Positions 16,817-24,826 of a stretch of DNA of 33,467 nucleotides are shown here, piece after piece; positions within the stretch are counted from its first letter, which is position 1, and the number at the start of each line of letters is the position of its first letter. A program made the translations under genes and the position numbers. The stretch comes from Elusimicrobiota bacterium. GTDB lineage: Bacteria > Elusimicrobiota > Elusimicrobia > Elusimicrobiales > UBA9959. The stretch lies in the NCBI GenBank assembly GCA_030637365.1, contig DAOWGR010000088.1:1-33467 (forward strand). The letters run 5' to 3'. The notes below the pieces were generated by a model. It searched no databases, was not told the DNA's origin, and saw only the letters and a program-made list of their open reading frames with translations.

Positions 16817-17488
16817 ATGTCTAAAAAAACAATAAAAGAATTGAATAAAATTGAAAGGCCGCGCGAAAGGCTTATGCGTTATGGCGCGGGGAAATTGTCA
16901 AACGCGGAATTATTATCCATTCTTTTGAGAACCGGCAGAAAAGGGCAGAATGTTTTGGAGATTTCCAAAAAAATATTAAAAAAATCCGGTGAAAAAAATT
17001 TCGGCGACATTAAATTTGAAGAGCTGAAAAAATATCCAGGTCTCGGACCCGTCAAAGCTTGCGAAATTATCGCTTGTTTTGAGCTTGGCAGGAGATTTCT
17101 TAAAGGCAAAAAATTGAATGTGTATTTAAGCCCTGAAGATGTATGGGCCGAACTTAAAGACATTCGGGAAAATAAAAAAGAGCATTTTATCGTTTTTTAT
17201 CTGGATACCGGAAATCAGGAAATAAAACGCGAAATAATATCGGTGGGCACGCTTAATTACAATATAGTCCATCCGAGGGAAGTTTTTGAGTCCGCTGTGA
17301 AAAATCTTGCCGCCGGCATAATTCTCGCTCATAATCATCCGTCAGGCTCTCTTGAACCGTCGCCGGAAGATTTAAGCTTAAACAAGAGGCTTGTGGAAGC
17401 CGGCAAAATACTCGGCATACAAGTTTTAGACCATATAATAGTCACTCAAACCGGTTTTTCAAGCTTTAAAGAAAAAGGATTAATGTGA
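16817..17488 (+). CDS. radC: RadC family JAMM-domain protein
   Basis: 223 residues from the ATG at 16817, preceded by GAGGGA at 16808-16813. An in-frame ATG at 16781 has no ribosome site. The N-terminal third has the RadC helical region with a helix-hairpin-helix (YPGLGPVKACEI, about 73-84). The C-terminal MPN/JAB domain keeps all zinc ligands in HNHPSGSLEPSPED (His172, His174, Asp185). The protein was long described as a DNA repair factor, but its true biochemical role is unsettled. It shares direction and short gaps with the macro-domain gene. Confidence 0.92.
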   Translation: MSKKTIKELNKIERPRERLMRYGAGKLSNAELLSILLRTGRKGQNVLEISKKILKKSGEKNFGDIKFEELKKYPGLGPVKACEIIACFELGRRFLKGKKLNVYLSPEDVWAELKDIRENKKEHFIVFYLDTGNQEIKREIISVGTLNYNIVHPREVFESAVKNLAAGIILAHNHPSGSLEPSPEDLSLNKRLVEAGKILGIQVLDHIIVTQTGFSSFKEKGLM

Positions 17489-17575
17489 AAATTAGGAAAT
17501 AGCCGCTTTATTTACGGCCAGATATATTTTTCTATAAATTTGTTTGTTTAATGTTTTTTAAAATTGGATGACATT

Positions 17576-18073
17576 ATGATGAAAGCGATAAAGGGTGATA
17601 TAACAAAACTTAAGGCTGACGCGATTGTGAATGCCGCCAATTCCACTTTGCTTGGAGGAGGAGGCGTTGACGGGGCGATACATCGCAAGGCCGGGCCTGA
17701 TTTATTGGCTGAATGCCGCCTTTTAAACGGCTGCAAAACAGGTGAAGCGAAACTTACCAAGGGATATGATTTGCCGGCAAAATATATTATTCATACAGTC
17801 GGCCCCGTATGGCATGGCGGCAATCGCAATGAAGCGGAACTTTTGCGGAAATGCTATTTAAATACGCTTGATATGGCGAAAGAGAAAGGTTTTAAATCAA
17901 TCGCGTTTCCATGTATCAGTACCGGTATTTACCATTATCCTGCCGAAAAATCCGCCAAAATAGCTATTGAGACTGTTAGGGAATATTTGGAAAAGGAGGA
18001 TTATAATTGCGAAGTTATTTTCTGCTGTTTTTCCGAAAACGATCTTAAACTTTATCAAAGCATACTTGATTAA
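17576..18073 (+). CDS. ymdB: macro-domain protein (O-acetyl-ADP-ribose deacetylase YmdB-like)
   Basis: A single 165-residue macro domain. GDITKLKADAIVNAANSTLLGGGGVDGAIHRKAGP-type residues at about 7-41 form the ADP-ribose-binding core, with the conserved Asn pair and glycine-rich loop, and PCISTGIYHYP (about 120) is the second binding loop. Close relatives remove acetyl from O-acetyl-ADP-ribose or ADP-ribose from proteins. The start is the ATG at 17576, 7 nt after a GGA. The immediately following ATG at 17579 is equally possible and the TTG at 17564 less so. It sits between radC and the YihY gene, and no toxin or sirtuin partner is beside it. Confidence 0.88.
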   Translation: MMKAIKGDITKLKADAIVNAANSTLLGGGGVDGAIHRKAGPDLLAECRLLNGCKTGEAKLTKGYDLPAKYIIHTVGPVWHGGNRNEAELLRKCYLNTLDMAKEKGFKSIAFPCISTGIYHYPAEKSAKIAIETVREYLEKEDYNCEVIFCCFSENDLKLYQSILD

Positions 18074-18110
18074 AAAGGCGTTTATTGCTTTTTGGGCATA
18101 TTGACTTTAG

Positions 18111-18116
18111 TATAAT
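18111..18116 (+). promoter_or_regulatory. -10 element 6 nt before the yihY start (possible leaderless mRNA)
   Basis: TATAAT at 18111-18116 is followed by 6 nt and then the ATG at 18123. A start site 7 nt downstream would be the A of ATG. There is no Shine-Dalgarno sequence. The arrangement is the same as upstream of tilS. No good -35 is at the usual distance. Confidence 0.35.
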
Positions 18117-18122
18117 CTTCAA

Positions 18123-18962
18123 ATGGCAAATGTTAAAGACATATTTATAAGAATATTGAAAATATTTAGTAGCGCCATCGGCAAATTCTTAAAAATTAAC
18201 GGTTCTCAAAGAGCCGCGGCTTTCGCTTACGCGGCATTCTTTTCTTTTTTTCCATTGATGATTATTCTTGTTACCTTGGCGTCGGTTTTTATTGATCATA
18301 ATATGGCTGCCAACGCGATTATTGAATATATTAAAAAATATATTCCGCTCAGCGGTTCAATGCAGAGTTATATTTTTAGCGCTATGGCGGGCGTGGTCAA
18401 AATTCGCATTCAGGCCGGTTCGCTCATGTTTATTATGTTGGTTTGGATTTCCATACAATTTTTTATTACTTTAATATCAGCGGCTAATCAGGCTTGGGGG
18501 ATTAAGCATCATAATTGGTGGCATAGTCCGTTAAAAAGCGTAATTCTTTTCGGTTTTATGGCGGGAGCTATGTTTTTGGGCATGGCTTTGCCCATGCTAA
18601 TGCGTATGATTAAGGTTTGGCTTTTTCCAACGAGCACATTTATTTCTTGGGTATATCCCGTGGGATTATTTTTTATTCCGTGGCTGATAATGTTCTTAGG
18701 GCTTGGTTTTTTTTATAAGTTCGCGCCGAGGCGGCGCACGAGTATTCAAGAGGTATGGGCCGGAGCTTTGATTTCCACAATCTTTTTGCAAGCGGGGGGG
18801 AATTTGTTTGTATTGTATCTTAAGAATTTTTCTTCGCTGAATGTGGTTTATGGCGCGTTTGGCGGCATAATGGCCCTGCTGTTATGGATTCATCTTTCCG
18901 GGTGTATTATTATTTTTGGAGCTTGTTTCTGCGCCGCGCGGGCGCAAATTAACAATACTTAA
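18123..18962 (+). CDS. YihY/BrkB family inner-membrane protein
   Basis: 279 residues with about six membrane helices. The N-terminal AAAFAYAAFFSFFPL motif, the mid-protein WGIKHHNWWHSPLKS loop, FYKFAPRRRTSIQEVWAGA and the final YGAFGGIMALLLWIHLSG are all diagnostic of the YihY family. Members were once mislabelled ribonuclease BN; the true function is unknown, with proposals ranging from transport to virulence. Its TAA (18960-18962) overlaps the TAA of the convergent ABC ATPase, so the two genes meet in a CTTAAG palindrome. Confidence 0.88.
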   Translation: MANVKDIFIRILKIFSSAIGKFLKINGSQRAAAFAYAAFFSFFPLMIILVTLASVFIDHNMAANAIIEYIKKYIPLSGSMQSYIFSAMAGVVKIRIQAGSLMFIMLVWISIQFFITLISAANQAWGIKHHNWWHSPLKSVILFGFMAGAMFLGMALPMLMRMIKVWLFPTSTFISWVYPVGLFFIPWLIMFLGLGFFYKFAPRRRTSIQEVWAGALISTIFLQAGGNLFVLYLKNFSSLNVVYGAFGGIMALLLWIHLSGCIIIFGACFCAARAQINNT

Positions 18963-20095
18963 GATTTACGCCTGTCGGAGCGCTCGCGCGTAGCGGGGCG
19001 CGCCACTCCGTTTTCATCAAAAATATGCAGTTTGTCAATGGCAAAAACCAATTTAATCCGGTCGCCGGTTTTAATGGGGAAGTCATGCCTTTGATTGGAT
19101 TGAAACTCAAGTCCTTGAGCTTTGCAATGAAGGGACACATCATTGCCCATGGATTCCGCGAGCTCAATTTCACAATCAATAGCCTCGCTACACAACATGT
19201 CGTTAGGCTTTCTTTCAGCTAAATATATATGTTCGGGCCTTATCCCCAAAGTATAATCGGAACTTTCATCGCTTAAAATATCGGGAAATTTCAAAGGAAG
19301 CGTAAGTGCCGTATTGTTTATCTTAAAAAACAATTGGTCATCCTTTTTTATAATATCGCCCTTAAAAAGATTCATCGGCGGGCTTCCGATAAAAGTGGCT
19401 ACGAATACATTTTTCGGCGAAGAATAAATTTCAGACGGCGCGCCGCATTGCTGAATAATACCGTTGTGAAGCACCACCATTCTGTCGGCCATGGTCATGG
19501 CTTCGCATTGGTCATGAGTTACATAGATTATCGTAGTTTTCAGTTTTTTGTGAAGTTTTGATATTTCAACCCTCATTTGGGTTCTCATTTTGGCGTCCAA
19601 GTTTGACAAGGGTTCGTCAAATAAAAAAACTTTCGGTCTTCTGACTATCGCTCTTCCGACGGCTACGCGCTGTCTTTGTCCGCCGCTTAAATTCTTAGGT
19701 GTTTTGCGCAGAAAATCTTTAATGCCCAGAAGTTCAGCGGCATCATTCACGCGTTTGTCAATTTCTTTTTTATCCGTTTTTCTTATGCTTAAGCCAAAGC
19801 TGATATTTTCATAGACATCCAAATGCGGAAACAGGGCATAGTTTTGAAAAACCATTGAGATGCTTCTGTCTTTCGGCGGAAGGTTTGTGATGTCTTTACC
19901 GTCAATAAACATTTTGCCGCTTGTCGTATTTATCAAGCCCGCGATCATTCTTAGGAGAGTTGATTTGCCGCAGCCGGACGGGCCTACAAAGACCATAAAT
20001 TCACCGGCATTGATTGAAAGATCCAAATCCTTAATTGTGGATTTATCATTATTGGGATAATGTTTTACCACATTTTCTAAAATAACACTTGCCAT
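18959..20095 (-). CDS. sugar ABC transporter ATPase (MalK/UgpC/MsmK type)
   Basis: 378 residues from the ATG at 20095, which has AGGAG 7 nt in front. Walker A is GPSGCGKST (38-46), followed by the Q-loop (MVFQNYALFP), the signature LSGGQRQRVAVGRAI, Walker B VFLFDEPLSNLD and the switch histidine in YVTHDQ. A C-terminal TOBE-like domain of about 140 residues (GIRPEHIYL and following) is the regulatory module of the CUT1 sugar importers. It is the last gene of an operon with the solute-binding protein and two permeases, so here the ATPase is dedicated rather than shared. A 215-nt gap with a 50-bp tandem repeat separates it from the permease. Confidence 0.93.
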   Translation of the reverse strand: MASVILENVVKHYPNNDKSTIKDLDLSINAGEFMVFVGPSGCGKSTLLRMIAGLINTTSGKMFIDGKDITNLPPKDRSISMVFQNYALFPHLDVYENISFGLSIRKTDKKEIDKRVNDAAELLGIKDFLRKTPKNLSGGQRQRVAVGRAIVRRPKVFLFDEPLSNLDAKMRTQMRVEISKLHKKLKTTIIYVTHDQCEAMTMADRMVVLHNGIIQQCGAPSEIYSSPKNVFVATFIGSPPMNLFKGDIIKKDDQLFFKINNTALTLPLKFPDILSDESSDYTLGIRPEHIYLAERKPNDMLCSEAIDCEIELAESMGNDVSLHCKAQGLEFQSNQRHDFPIKTGDRIKLVFAIDKLHIFDENGVARPATRERSDRRKS

Positions 20096-20193
20096 ATCAG
20101 TTCTCCTAAATACGCAAAATACTCGCAAAACGCGCTGATAAATATATTCCTGAATTTGCGAACAAAGGTGACATATAATTCCTTCTAATCTTG

Positions 20194-20293
20194 CATCTTA
20201 TTTACATATCTACGCCGTTTATCTTCTGTCCGTATTAACTTATCATCTTATTTACATATCTACGCTGTTTATCTTTTGTCCATATCAACTTAT
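20194..20293. repeat. 50-bp tandem repeat, two copies
   Basis: Two adjacent 50-nt units (20194-20243 and 20244-20293) differ at only four positions and all four are transitions. They fill the gap between the MalG-type permease stop (20311) and the ATPase gene. No open frame crosses them. On the coding (minus) strand they would be in the mRNA leader of the ATPase. Confidence 0.75.
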
Positions 20294-20310
20294 AAACTTG
20301 CTTTTATCTT

Positions 20311-21120
20311 CTATCCTTTTATTCCCGAAGACGCAATGCCTTCTATAAAATATTTCTGAAAGAACACATACGCGATAACCAATGGAATCACCAAAAACAT
20401 TGAGGCCGCCATTTGTATTCCAAGATCTCCTCCCGCCTGTCCTCCCACCGCGAACATTGTTATCATTTGCGGCATTGTCATCATGGTTTGTTCTCTTATA
20501 ATCATCATCGGCCAGAGAACCTCATTCCATGTTCCCATAAATGTTATTATTCCCACCGTTACCATCGCGGGTTTTGAAAGCGGCCAAAAAATCTTAGTCA
20601 AAATTTGCAATTCTCCCGCTCCTTCTATTCTCGCCGCTTCCATCAGATCGCCCGGTATGCTTACAAAGGTCTGACGGAAAATAAGAATTCCCATGCCGCT
20701 TATCATCCACGGAACTATAAGGCCGGGATAAGAATCCACCCATCCGAGTTTAACGATAAGGGTATATAAGGGAATCAGAGTCAATTGGCCGGGAATCATC
20801 ATTGTAAACAGAACTATCATAAAAAGAGTTTCTCTGCCAGTGAATTTGAGCTTCGCGAGAGCGTAGCCGACAAGAGAACTGAAAAAAATAACCGATGCGG
20901 TGGTGGCTCCGGCCACAATAGTACTGTTTAAAAGAGCGCGGCCTATCGGAATTTTTTTAAAAACCGCTATATAATTATGGAATGTGAAATTGGAAGACAA
21001 AAGATTCATGGAAGTAGCTTCAGCGACAGGTTTTAAAGAAGCCGAGGCCATCCATAAAAACGGATAAATGAAACTCACAGCCGCGAAAAGCAATATAAGA
21101 TGAAGAATAAGTTTTTTCAT
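20311..21120 (-). CDS. carbohydrate ABC transporter permease, MalG type
   Basis: 269 residues with six membrane helices. The conserved cytoplasmic coupling helix is EAARIEGAGELQ followed by IFWPLSKPA, and the C-terminal GIASSGIKG is the usual MalG-type tail. The ATG at 21120 has AGGAAA upstream. It is the second permease of the CUT1 importer. A 212-nt AT-rich gap separates it from the first permease, unusually long for this kind of operon. Confidence 0.92.
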   Translation of the reverse strand: MKKLILHLILLFAAVSFIYPFLWMASASLKPVAEATSMNLLSSNFTFHNYIAVFKKIPIGRALLNSTIVAGATTASVIFFSSLVGYALAKLKFTGRETLFMIVLFTMMIPGQLTLIPLYTLIVKLGWVDSYPGLIVPWMISGMGILIFRQTFVSIPGDLMEAARIEGAGELQILTKIFWPLSKPAMVTVGIITFMGTWNEVLWPMMIIREQTMMTMPQMITMFAVGGQAGGDLGIQMAASMFLVIPLVIAYVFFQKYFIEGIASSGIKG

Positions 21121-21332
21121 TGTATTTCCTGTTTTAGTAAATGCTAAATTATAATCATCTATCCTTTAATTTGGCGAATTACCATTTTATCATTCGCTAT
21201 TTCCGTTTCTGTCTTTTTGCCTCTGTTTTTTCCATGGCAAAGCTTTGCTTTGCGGCTACCTTTCATAATTGCTTTTGTGCTTTTTCTTGTTTCTTTCTGC
21301 CATACTGCCGCGCTGTTGCCTGTCGCGCTTAT
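21121..21332. other. 212-nt spacer inside the ABC operon
   Basis: No credible gene. The spacer is pyrimidine-rich on the plus strand and contains the perfect palindrome GCAAAGCTTTGC (21237-21248) next to a further GCTTTGC copy. It may hold an internal RNA stem that sets different levels of the two permeases or shields the upstream transcript; this is an inference. Confidence 0.4.
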
Positions 21333-22208
21333 TTAATACTCCGTTTCTTTGCCGAGATATTTTTTCTGCACAAGAACAACCATAAGTATTACAATCGCCA
21401 GAGCAAAACCGATGGTGGCGGCATAGCCCATATGCTGAAACAAGAAAGCGTGTTTGTACATATAAAGCACAACCGACATGGTTTTATCCAGAGGTCCGCC
21501 GCCCGTCATTACATAAGGCTCAATAAAAAGACTGAATGCTCCGAAAGTGGAAAGAACAACCACTAAAAGCATGGTTGGCCGCAAAAGCGGAAGCGTTATG
21601 CGCCAAAAATCCTGCCATCTGCTCGCCCCTTCAATCCGGGATACTTCATAGAGATGACCCGGAATACTAAGCAAGCCGCCAAGAAAAAGGATTATATAAA
21701 AACCCATATTCTTCCAGGTCGCCATGATGGCGATTGCTGGCATGGCGATTTTTGTGCTGGTAAGCCAGCCGACCGGAGATATGCCGATTAAACTCAGAAG
21801 ATGATTAAAAATTCCGGTGTCGGTCGCGTAAAGTTTTTGCCATAAAATTGTTACAACCGCGCCCGAGATTATCACCGGCAAGAAAAAGGCCGCGCGAAAA
21901 AATGTTCTCGCGAATATTTTTTCCGCCAGCACCATGGCTATTATTATTGAAAAAAATATTTGCAGAGGAATATGAATCAAAAGAAAAACGAGCGTGTTTA
22001 AAAGAGCCTGCCAGAATTGCGTGTCATGCAGAAGGAAAATGAAATTATCCAAACCGACAAAGGCGGGAGAAGTCAATAAATCCCATCTGTGAAATATCAG
22101 ATAAAATGAAAAGACTAAAGGATACGCCGTAAAGGCGAGCAAGAAAATTATATACGGAGATATAAAAGCGTAGCCTATGTTTTCGTTTTTTTCTTTACCA
22201 ATAGTCAT
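21333..22208 (-). CDS. carbohydrate ABC transporter permease, MalF type
   Basis: 291 residues with six membrane helices and the EAA-type coupling motif EVSRIEGASRWQ followed by ITLPLLRPT. The N-terminal FISPYIIFLLAFTAYPL is characteristic of MalF/UgpA-type subunits. I start at the ATG at 22208, which overlaps the end of the binding-protein gene by 14 nt (tATGactattggTAA), a coupling arrangement. A longer start at 22223 is possible but extends further into the upstream gene. Confidence 0.92.
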   Translation of the reverse strand: MTIGKEKNENIGYAFISPYIIFLLAFTAYPLVFSFYLIFHRWDLLTSPAFVGLDNFIFLLHDTQFWQALLNTLVFLLIHIPLQIFFSIIIAMVLAEKIFARTFFRAAFFLPVIISGAVVTILWQKLYATDTGIFNHLLSLIGISPVGWLTSTKIAMPAIAIMATWKNMGFYIILFLGGLLSIPGHLYEVSRIEGASRWQDFWRITLPLLRPTMLLVVVLSTFGAFSLFIEPYVMTGGGPLDKTMSVVLYMYKHAFLFQHMGYAATIGFALAIVILMVVLVQKKYLGKETEY

Positions 22209-23451
22209 ATATATTCTGCACATTTTCCGCGGCCATTTTCATTGATTTTTCAGGGCTTATCACTCTGTAAATGGCGGCGGCTTCAAATTGTCTTGAGATT
22301 ATATCCAAAATCTGTATGAGATGCGGCGAGTCGTCCATAGGCACGACGAAATCCGCCTGCCGCGCCGCCTTTTTTAAAAGAGGATTTTTTTTAAAAAAGC
22401 TTTTAAAATACGCGTCATCGGCAATATGGGCTCGCGTCGGAATTTGGCTTGTCAGTTCAAGAAGTTTTAAATCCGCTTTTTTACTTATTAAAAATTTAAT
22501 GAATTTCCATGCTTCGTCGGGATGTTTTGTCGTTGAAAATATCACCATGTTTTTGGGATCGCCATAAGTGTAAACGGGGCCTTTATGATTGTCGGGAACG
22601 GGAATAGGCGCGAAATCAAACTTAAGATTTGGATTAAGCCTCTTATAATATTCTATTATCCATGGCCCCACCATGCTCATTGCCGTCTTGCCGTCAACAA
22701 AAGTATCTCTGGAGAATCCGAGCATTGGAAAATACCGATTTTTAAAACCATCCGCGAAAAATTTCATCGCGGCAATGGCGCCGTCATTATTGAAAATGGC
22801 CTTATCGCCTTCAAGCAGAGTTTTACCGCCCGTTGCCGCCACATAAAACGGATAAAAATCAAAAAGCCTTTGATACCAAACGGTTTTTATGGATACTTTC
22901 ATCGCCCAATGGTCAAGTATGCCGTTTCCGTCTTCATCACTGTTAATGGATTTGGCGACATTAATAAATTCGCTGTAGGTTTTCGGAGGTTTCAATTTGA
23001 GAGATTTAAATATTTCCGTATTATAGGCCAGCATAACCGGATTGGATTTCCACGGGATTTGACAAAGCTTGCCGTTATTTGAGCGAAATTTATCCGTGAG
23101 TTTCGTTCCCGTCCTGTCTACAATAACCTTTTCACTGTCTTTAAATCTGTCCAGACAAACAACCGCTTTTGACTCTATGAATTTTCCCATTATCGCGGGA
23201 AGAATATTGGAGCATATATCGGGAGTGGTTTTTGACATTATTGCCGAAAGAAGTATTTCCTCGCTTGAGCCCGTGGCGGGAATCGGCTGCACTTTTACAT
23301 GAATATCGGGATGAAGCTCATTCCACTCATTTACCAGAATTTTCGCAAGTTTAATTTCTTCGGTATTTGAAGACGACCAATACAAAAGCTCAACCGCCTG
23401 ACAATTGCAAGCCGAAAATAAAAGAAATATTGTAAAAAGGTTTGAAAGCAT
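22195..23451 (-). CDS. extracellular sugar-binding protein of the ABC importer (family 1)
   Basis: 418 residues with a signal sequence MLSNLFTIFLLFSAC. A Cys at 15 preceded by FSA could be a lipobox, otherwise cleavage follows NCQA. LLYWSSSNTEEIKLAKILVNEW and IPWKSNPVMLAYNTEIFK are typical of CUT1 solute-binding proteins, and MVGPWIIEYYK with MVIFSTTKHPDEAWKFIKFL match the C-lobe. DEDGNGILDHW is a calcium-loop-like turn often seen in this family. It captures sugar at the inner-membrane surface for the two permeases that follow. The ligand is not readable, but a GH130 gene divergent 57 nt away suggests a mannose-containing oligosaccharide. Confidence 0.9.
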   Translation of the reverse strand: MLSNLFTIFLLFSACNCQAVELLYWSSSNTEEIKLAKILVNEWNELHPDIHVKVQPIPATGSSEEILLSAIMSKTTPDICSNILPAIMGKFIESKAVVCLDRFKDSEKVIVDRTGTKLTDKFRSNNGKLCQIPWKSNPVMLAYNTEIFKSLKLKPPKTYSEFINVAKSINSDEDGNGILDHWAMKVSIKTVWYQRLFDFYPFYVAATGGKTLLEGDKAIFNNDGAIAAMKFFADGFKNRYFPMLGFSRDTFVDGKTAMSMVGPWIIEYYKRLNPNLKFDFAPIPVPDNHKGPVYTYGDPKNMVIFSTTKHPDEAWKFIKFLISKKADLKLLELTSQIPTRAHIADDAYFKSFFKKNPLLKKAARQADFVVPMDDSPHLIQILDIISRQFEAAAIYRVISPEKSMKMAAENVQNIYDYW

Positions 23452-23508
23452 TCTTAGTATAGTATAATAAATCTCTATTATATATAAAGCGTTTCGGAGG
23501 AAATTTGA
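23452..23508. promoter_or_regulatory. divergent promoter region, sugar-binding protein / GH130
   Basis: 57 AT-rich bases. On the minus strand two overlapping TATACT hexamers lie 4 and 9 nt before the binding-protein ATG. On the plus strand CTATTATATATAAAG is the likely -10 area for the GH130 gene, and GGAGG (23496-23500) is its ribosome site. Shared control of transporter and enzyme is likely. No regulator binding palindrome is obvious. Confidence 0.4.
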
Positions 23509-24495
23509 ATGGAAAATACCATGGAACAGAAAAAAAATTTAAAGGGTAAATATCACGATGAAATATTATTCGCGCGGCATAAGGATAATCCGTTAATTAC
23601 GCCCGATATGTGTCCGTATCCCATTAACACCATTTTTAATCCGGCGGCGGCGGAAGTCAATGGCGAAACCGTTCTTCTGACCCGCGTGGAAGACAAACAC
23701 GGCATTTCCCATTTAACGGTGGCAAGGAGCAAGGACGGAATAAGCGATTGGAAAATTGACAAATCTCCGTCGCTTGAGCCCGAACCTGAAAAATATCCTG
23801 AAGAAGAATTGGGAATTGAAGATCCGAGAATTACTTGGCTTGAGGAATTAAAAGTTTGGGCCATTACTTATACCGCGGTTTCTAAAGACGGGCCTTTGGT
23901 TTCGCTTGCCACGACAAAAGATTTTAAGACATTTAAAAAATTAGGCCCGATATTGCGGCAACATGACAAAGACGCGGCTCTTTTCCCAAAACGCGTCAAT
24001 GGCAGATGGGCCATTATTCATAGGCCGACTCTTTCCCATTTGGTTCCGGCTCATATGTGGATATCTTTTTCGCACGATTTAAAGCATTGGGGAGATTTTC
24101 AGATTATTATGCGTGCAAGGAAAGGAAACGCGTGGGATGGAGCAAAACTTGGAATTTGTCCCGAGCCTCTGGAAACTCCCGATGGATGGCTCATTTTATA
24201 TCACGGCATAAGGAAAACATGCTATGGCTCCATATACAGAATAGGTTTGGCATTGCTTGATTTGGATAAGCCGTGGCAGGTTATTCGCAGAAGCAGAGAC
24301 TGGGTAATGACTCCGCTTGCTCCGTATGAGCTTTTCGGCGATGTCGGCAATGTTATCTTTCCGTGTGGCTGGATTCATGATAAGAAAACGGGAATTGTGA
24401 GTTTATATTACGGCGGAGCCGATACCAGTATAGCGCTTGCCACCGCGCCAATGAAAGAAATTCTCAGCTATATGAAAAATTGCCCCGAAAAATAA
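23509..24495 (+). CDS. GH130 family beta-mannoside phosphorylase/hydrolase
   Basis: 328 residues forming a five-bladed propeller as judged from the family motifs: NPAAAEVNGETVLLTRVED, GIEDPRIT (proposed catalytic Asp105), KDAALFPKR, IIHRP, LGICPEPLE, LILYHGIRK and SLYYGGAD. GH130 enzymes phosphorolyse or hydrolyse beta-1,4- or beta-1,2-mannosides, releasing mannose 1-phosphate in most cases. The start at 23509 has GGAGG 8 nt upstream. It is divergent from a complete sugar ABC importer, which supports intracellular breakdown of an imported manno-oligosaccharide. The subfamily, and hence phosphorylase versus hydrolase, cannot be fixed by eye. Confidence 0.9.
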   Translation: MENTMEQKKNLKGKYHDEILFARHKDNPLITPDMCPYPINTIFNPAAAEVNGETVLLTRVEDKHGISHLTVARSKDGISDWKIDKSPSLEPEPEKYPEEELGIEDPRITWLEELKVWAITYTAVSKDGPLVSLATTKDFKTFKKLGPILRQHDKDAALFPKRVNGRWAIIHRPTLSHLVPAHMWISFSHDLKHWGDFQIIMRARKGNAWDGAKLGICPEPLETPDGWLILYHGIRKTCYGSIYRIGLALLDLDKPWQVIRRSRDWVMTPLAPYELFGDVGNVIFPCGWIHDKKTGIVSLYYGGADTSIALATAPMKEILSYMKNCPEK

Positions 24496-24550
24496 TGAAC
24501 GGAAAGTAGAATATTGTAGCGGGTGATTTACAAGCCCGTGGTTGCGAAAT

Positions 24551-24586
24551 AAAATCGCGCTCTGATGTATATCGGGGCGCGATTTT
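24551..24586 (+). terminator. rho-independent terminator after GH130
   Basis: A perfect 10-bp stem AAAATCGCGC/GCGCGATTTT (24551-24560 with 24577-24586) around a 16-nt loop, ending in a T-run. It starts 55 nt after the GH130 stop. Confidence 0.75.
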
Positions 24587-24590
24587 TCAA

Positions 24591-24826
24591 TGGGGAATCA
24601 TTTTATTTGTTTTTTAATATGTTCCCAGCCGCTTTTGGCGGGACAGGCGGAGGTTATGCCTATTGGGCGGCGAAATCTAAACACGGAGGGGTAAAAAATA
24701 CACAATGATAAACCCCCCGTAGATTCCATTCCCCGTGTCCCGCATAGCGGGATAATCACGGGAAATAATAGAATCTAAGCACGGAGGGGTAAAAAATACA
24801 CAGGTATTTTTTATAAAATTATATAT
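24591..24826. repeat. repeat-filled intergenic region with direct and inverted copies
   Basis: No gene here. A 31-nt direct repeat (24674-24704 and 24772-24802, one mismatch) has the core CACGGAGGGGTAAAAAATAC. Between the copies is a long imperfect palindrome, 24720-24777, whose TAGATTC and GAATCTA ends enclose nested stems CCCGTG/CACGGG and CCCGC/GCGGG. A GGCGGGACAGGCGG stretch lies further left. The layout resembles a REP/BIME-type palindromic repeat cluster. Confidence 0.65.

Noticed and set aside
18073-18093. Terminator after the macro-domain gene
   Set aside because: The stem is mostly A-T with a bulge and is too weak to call.
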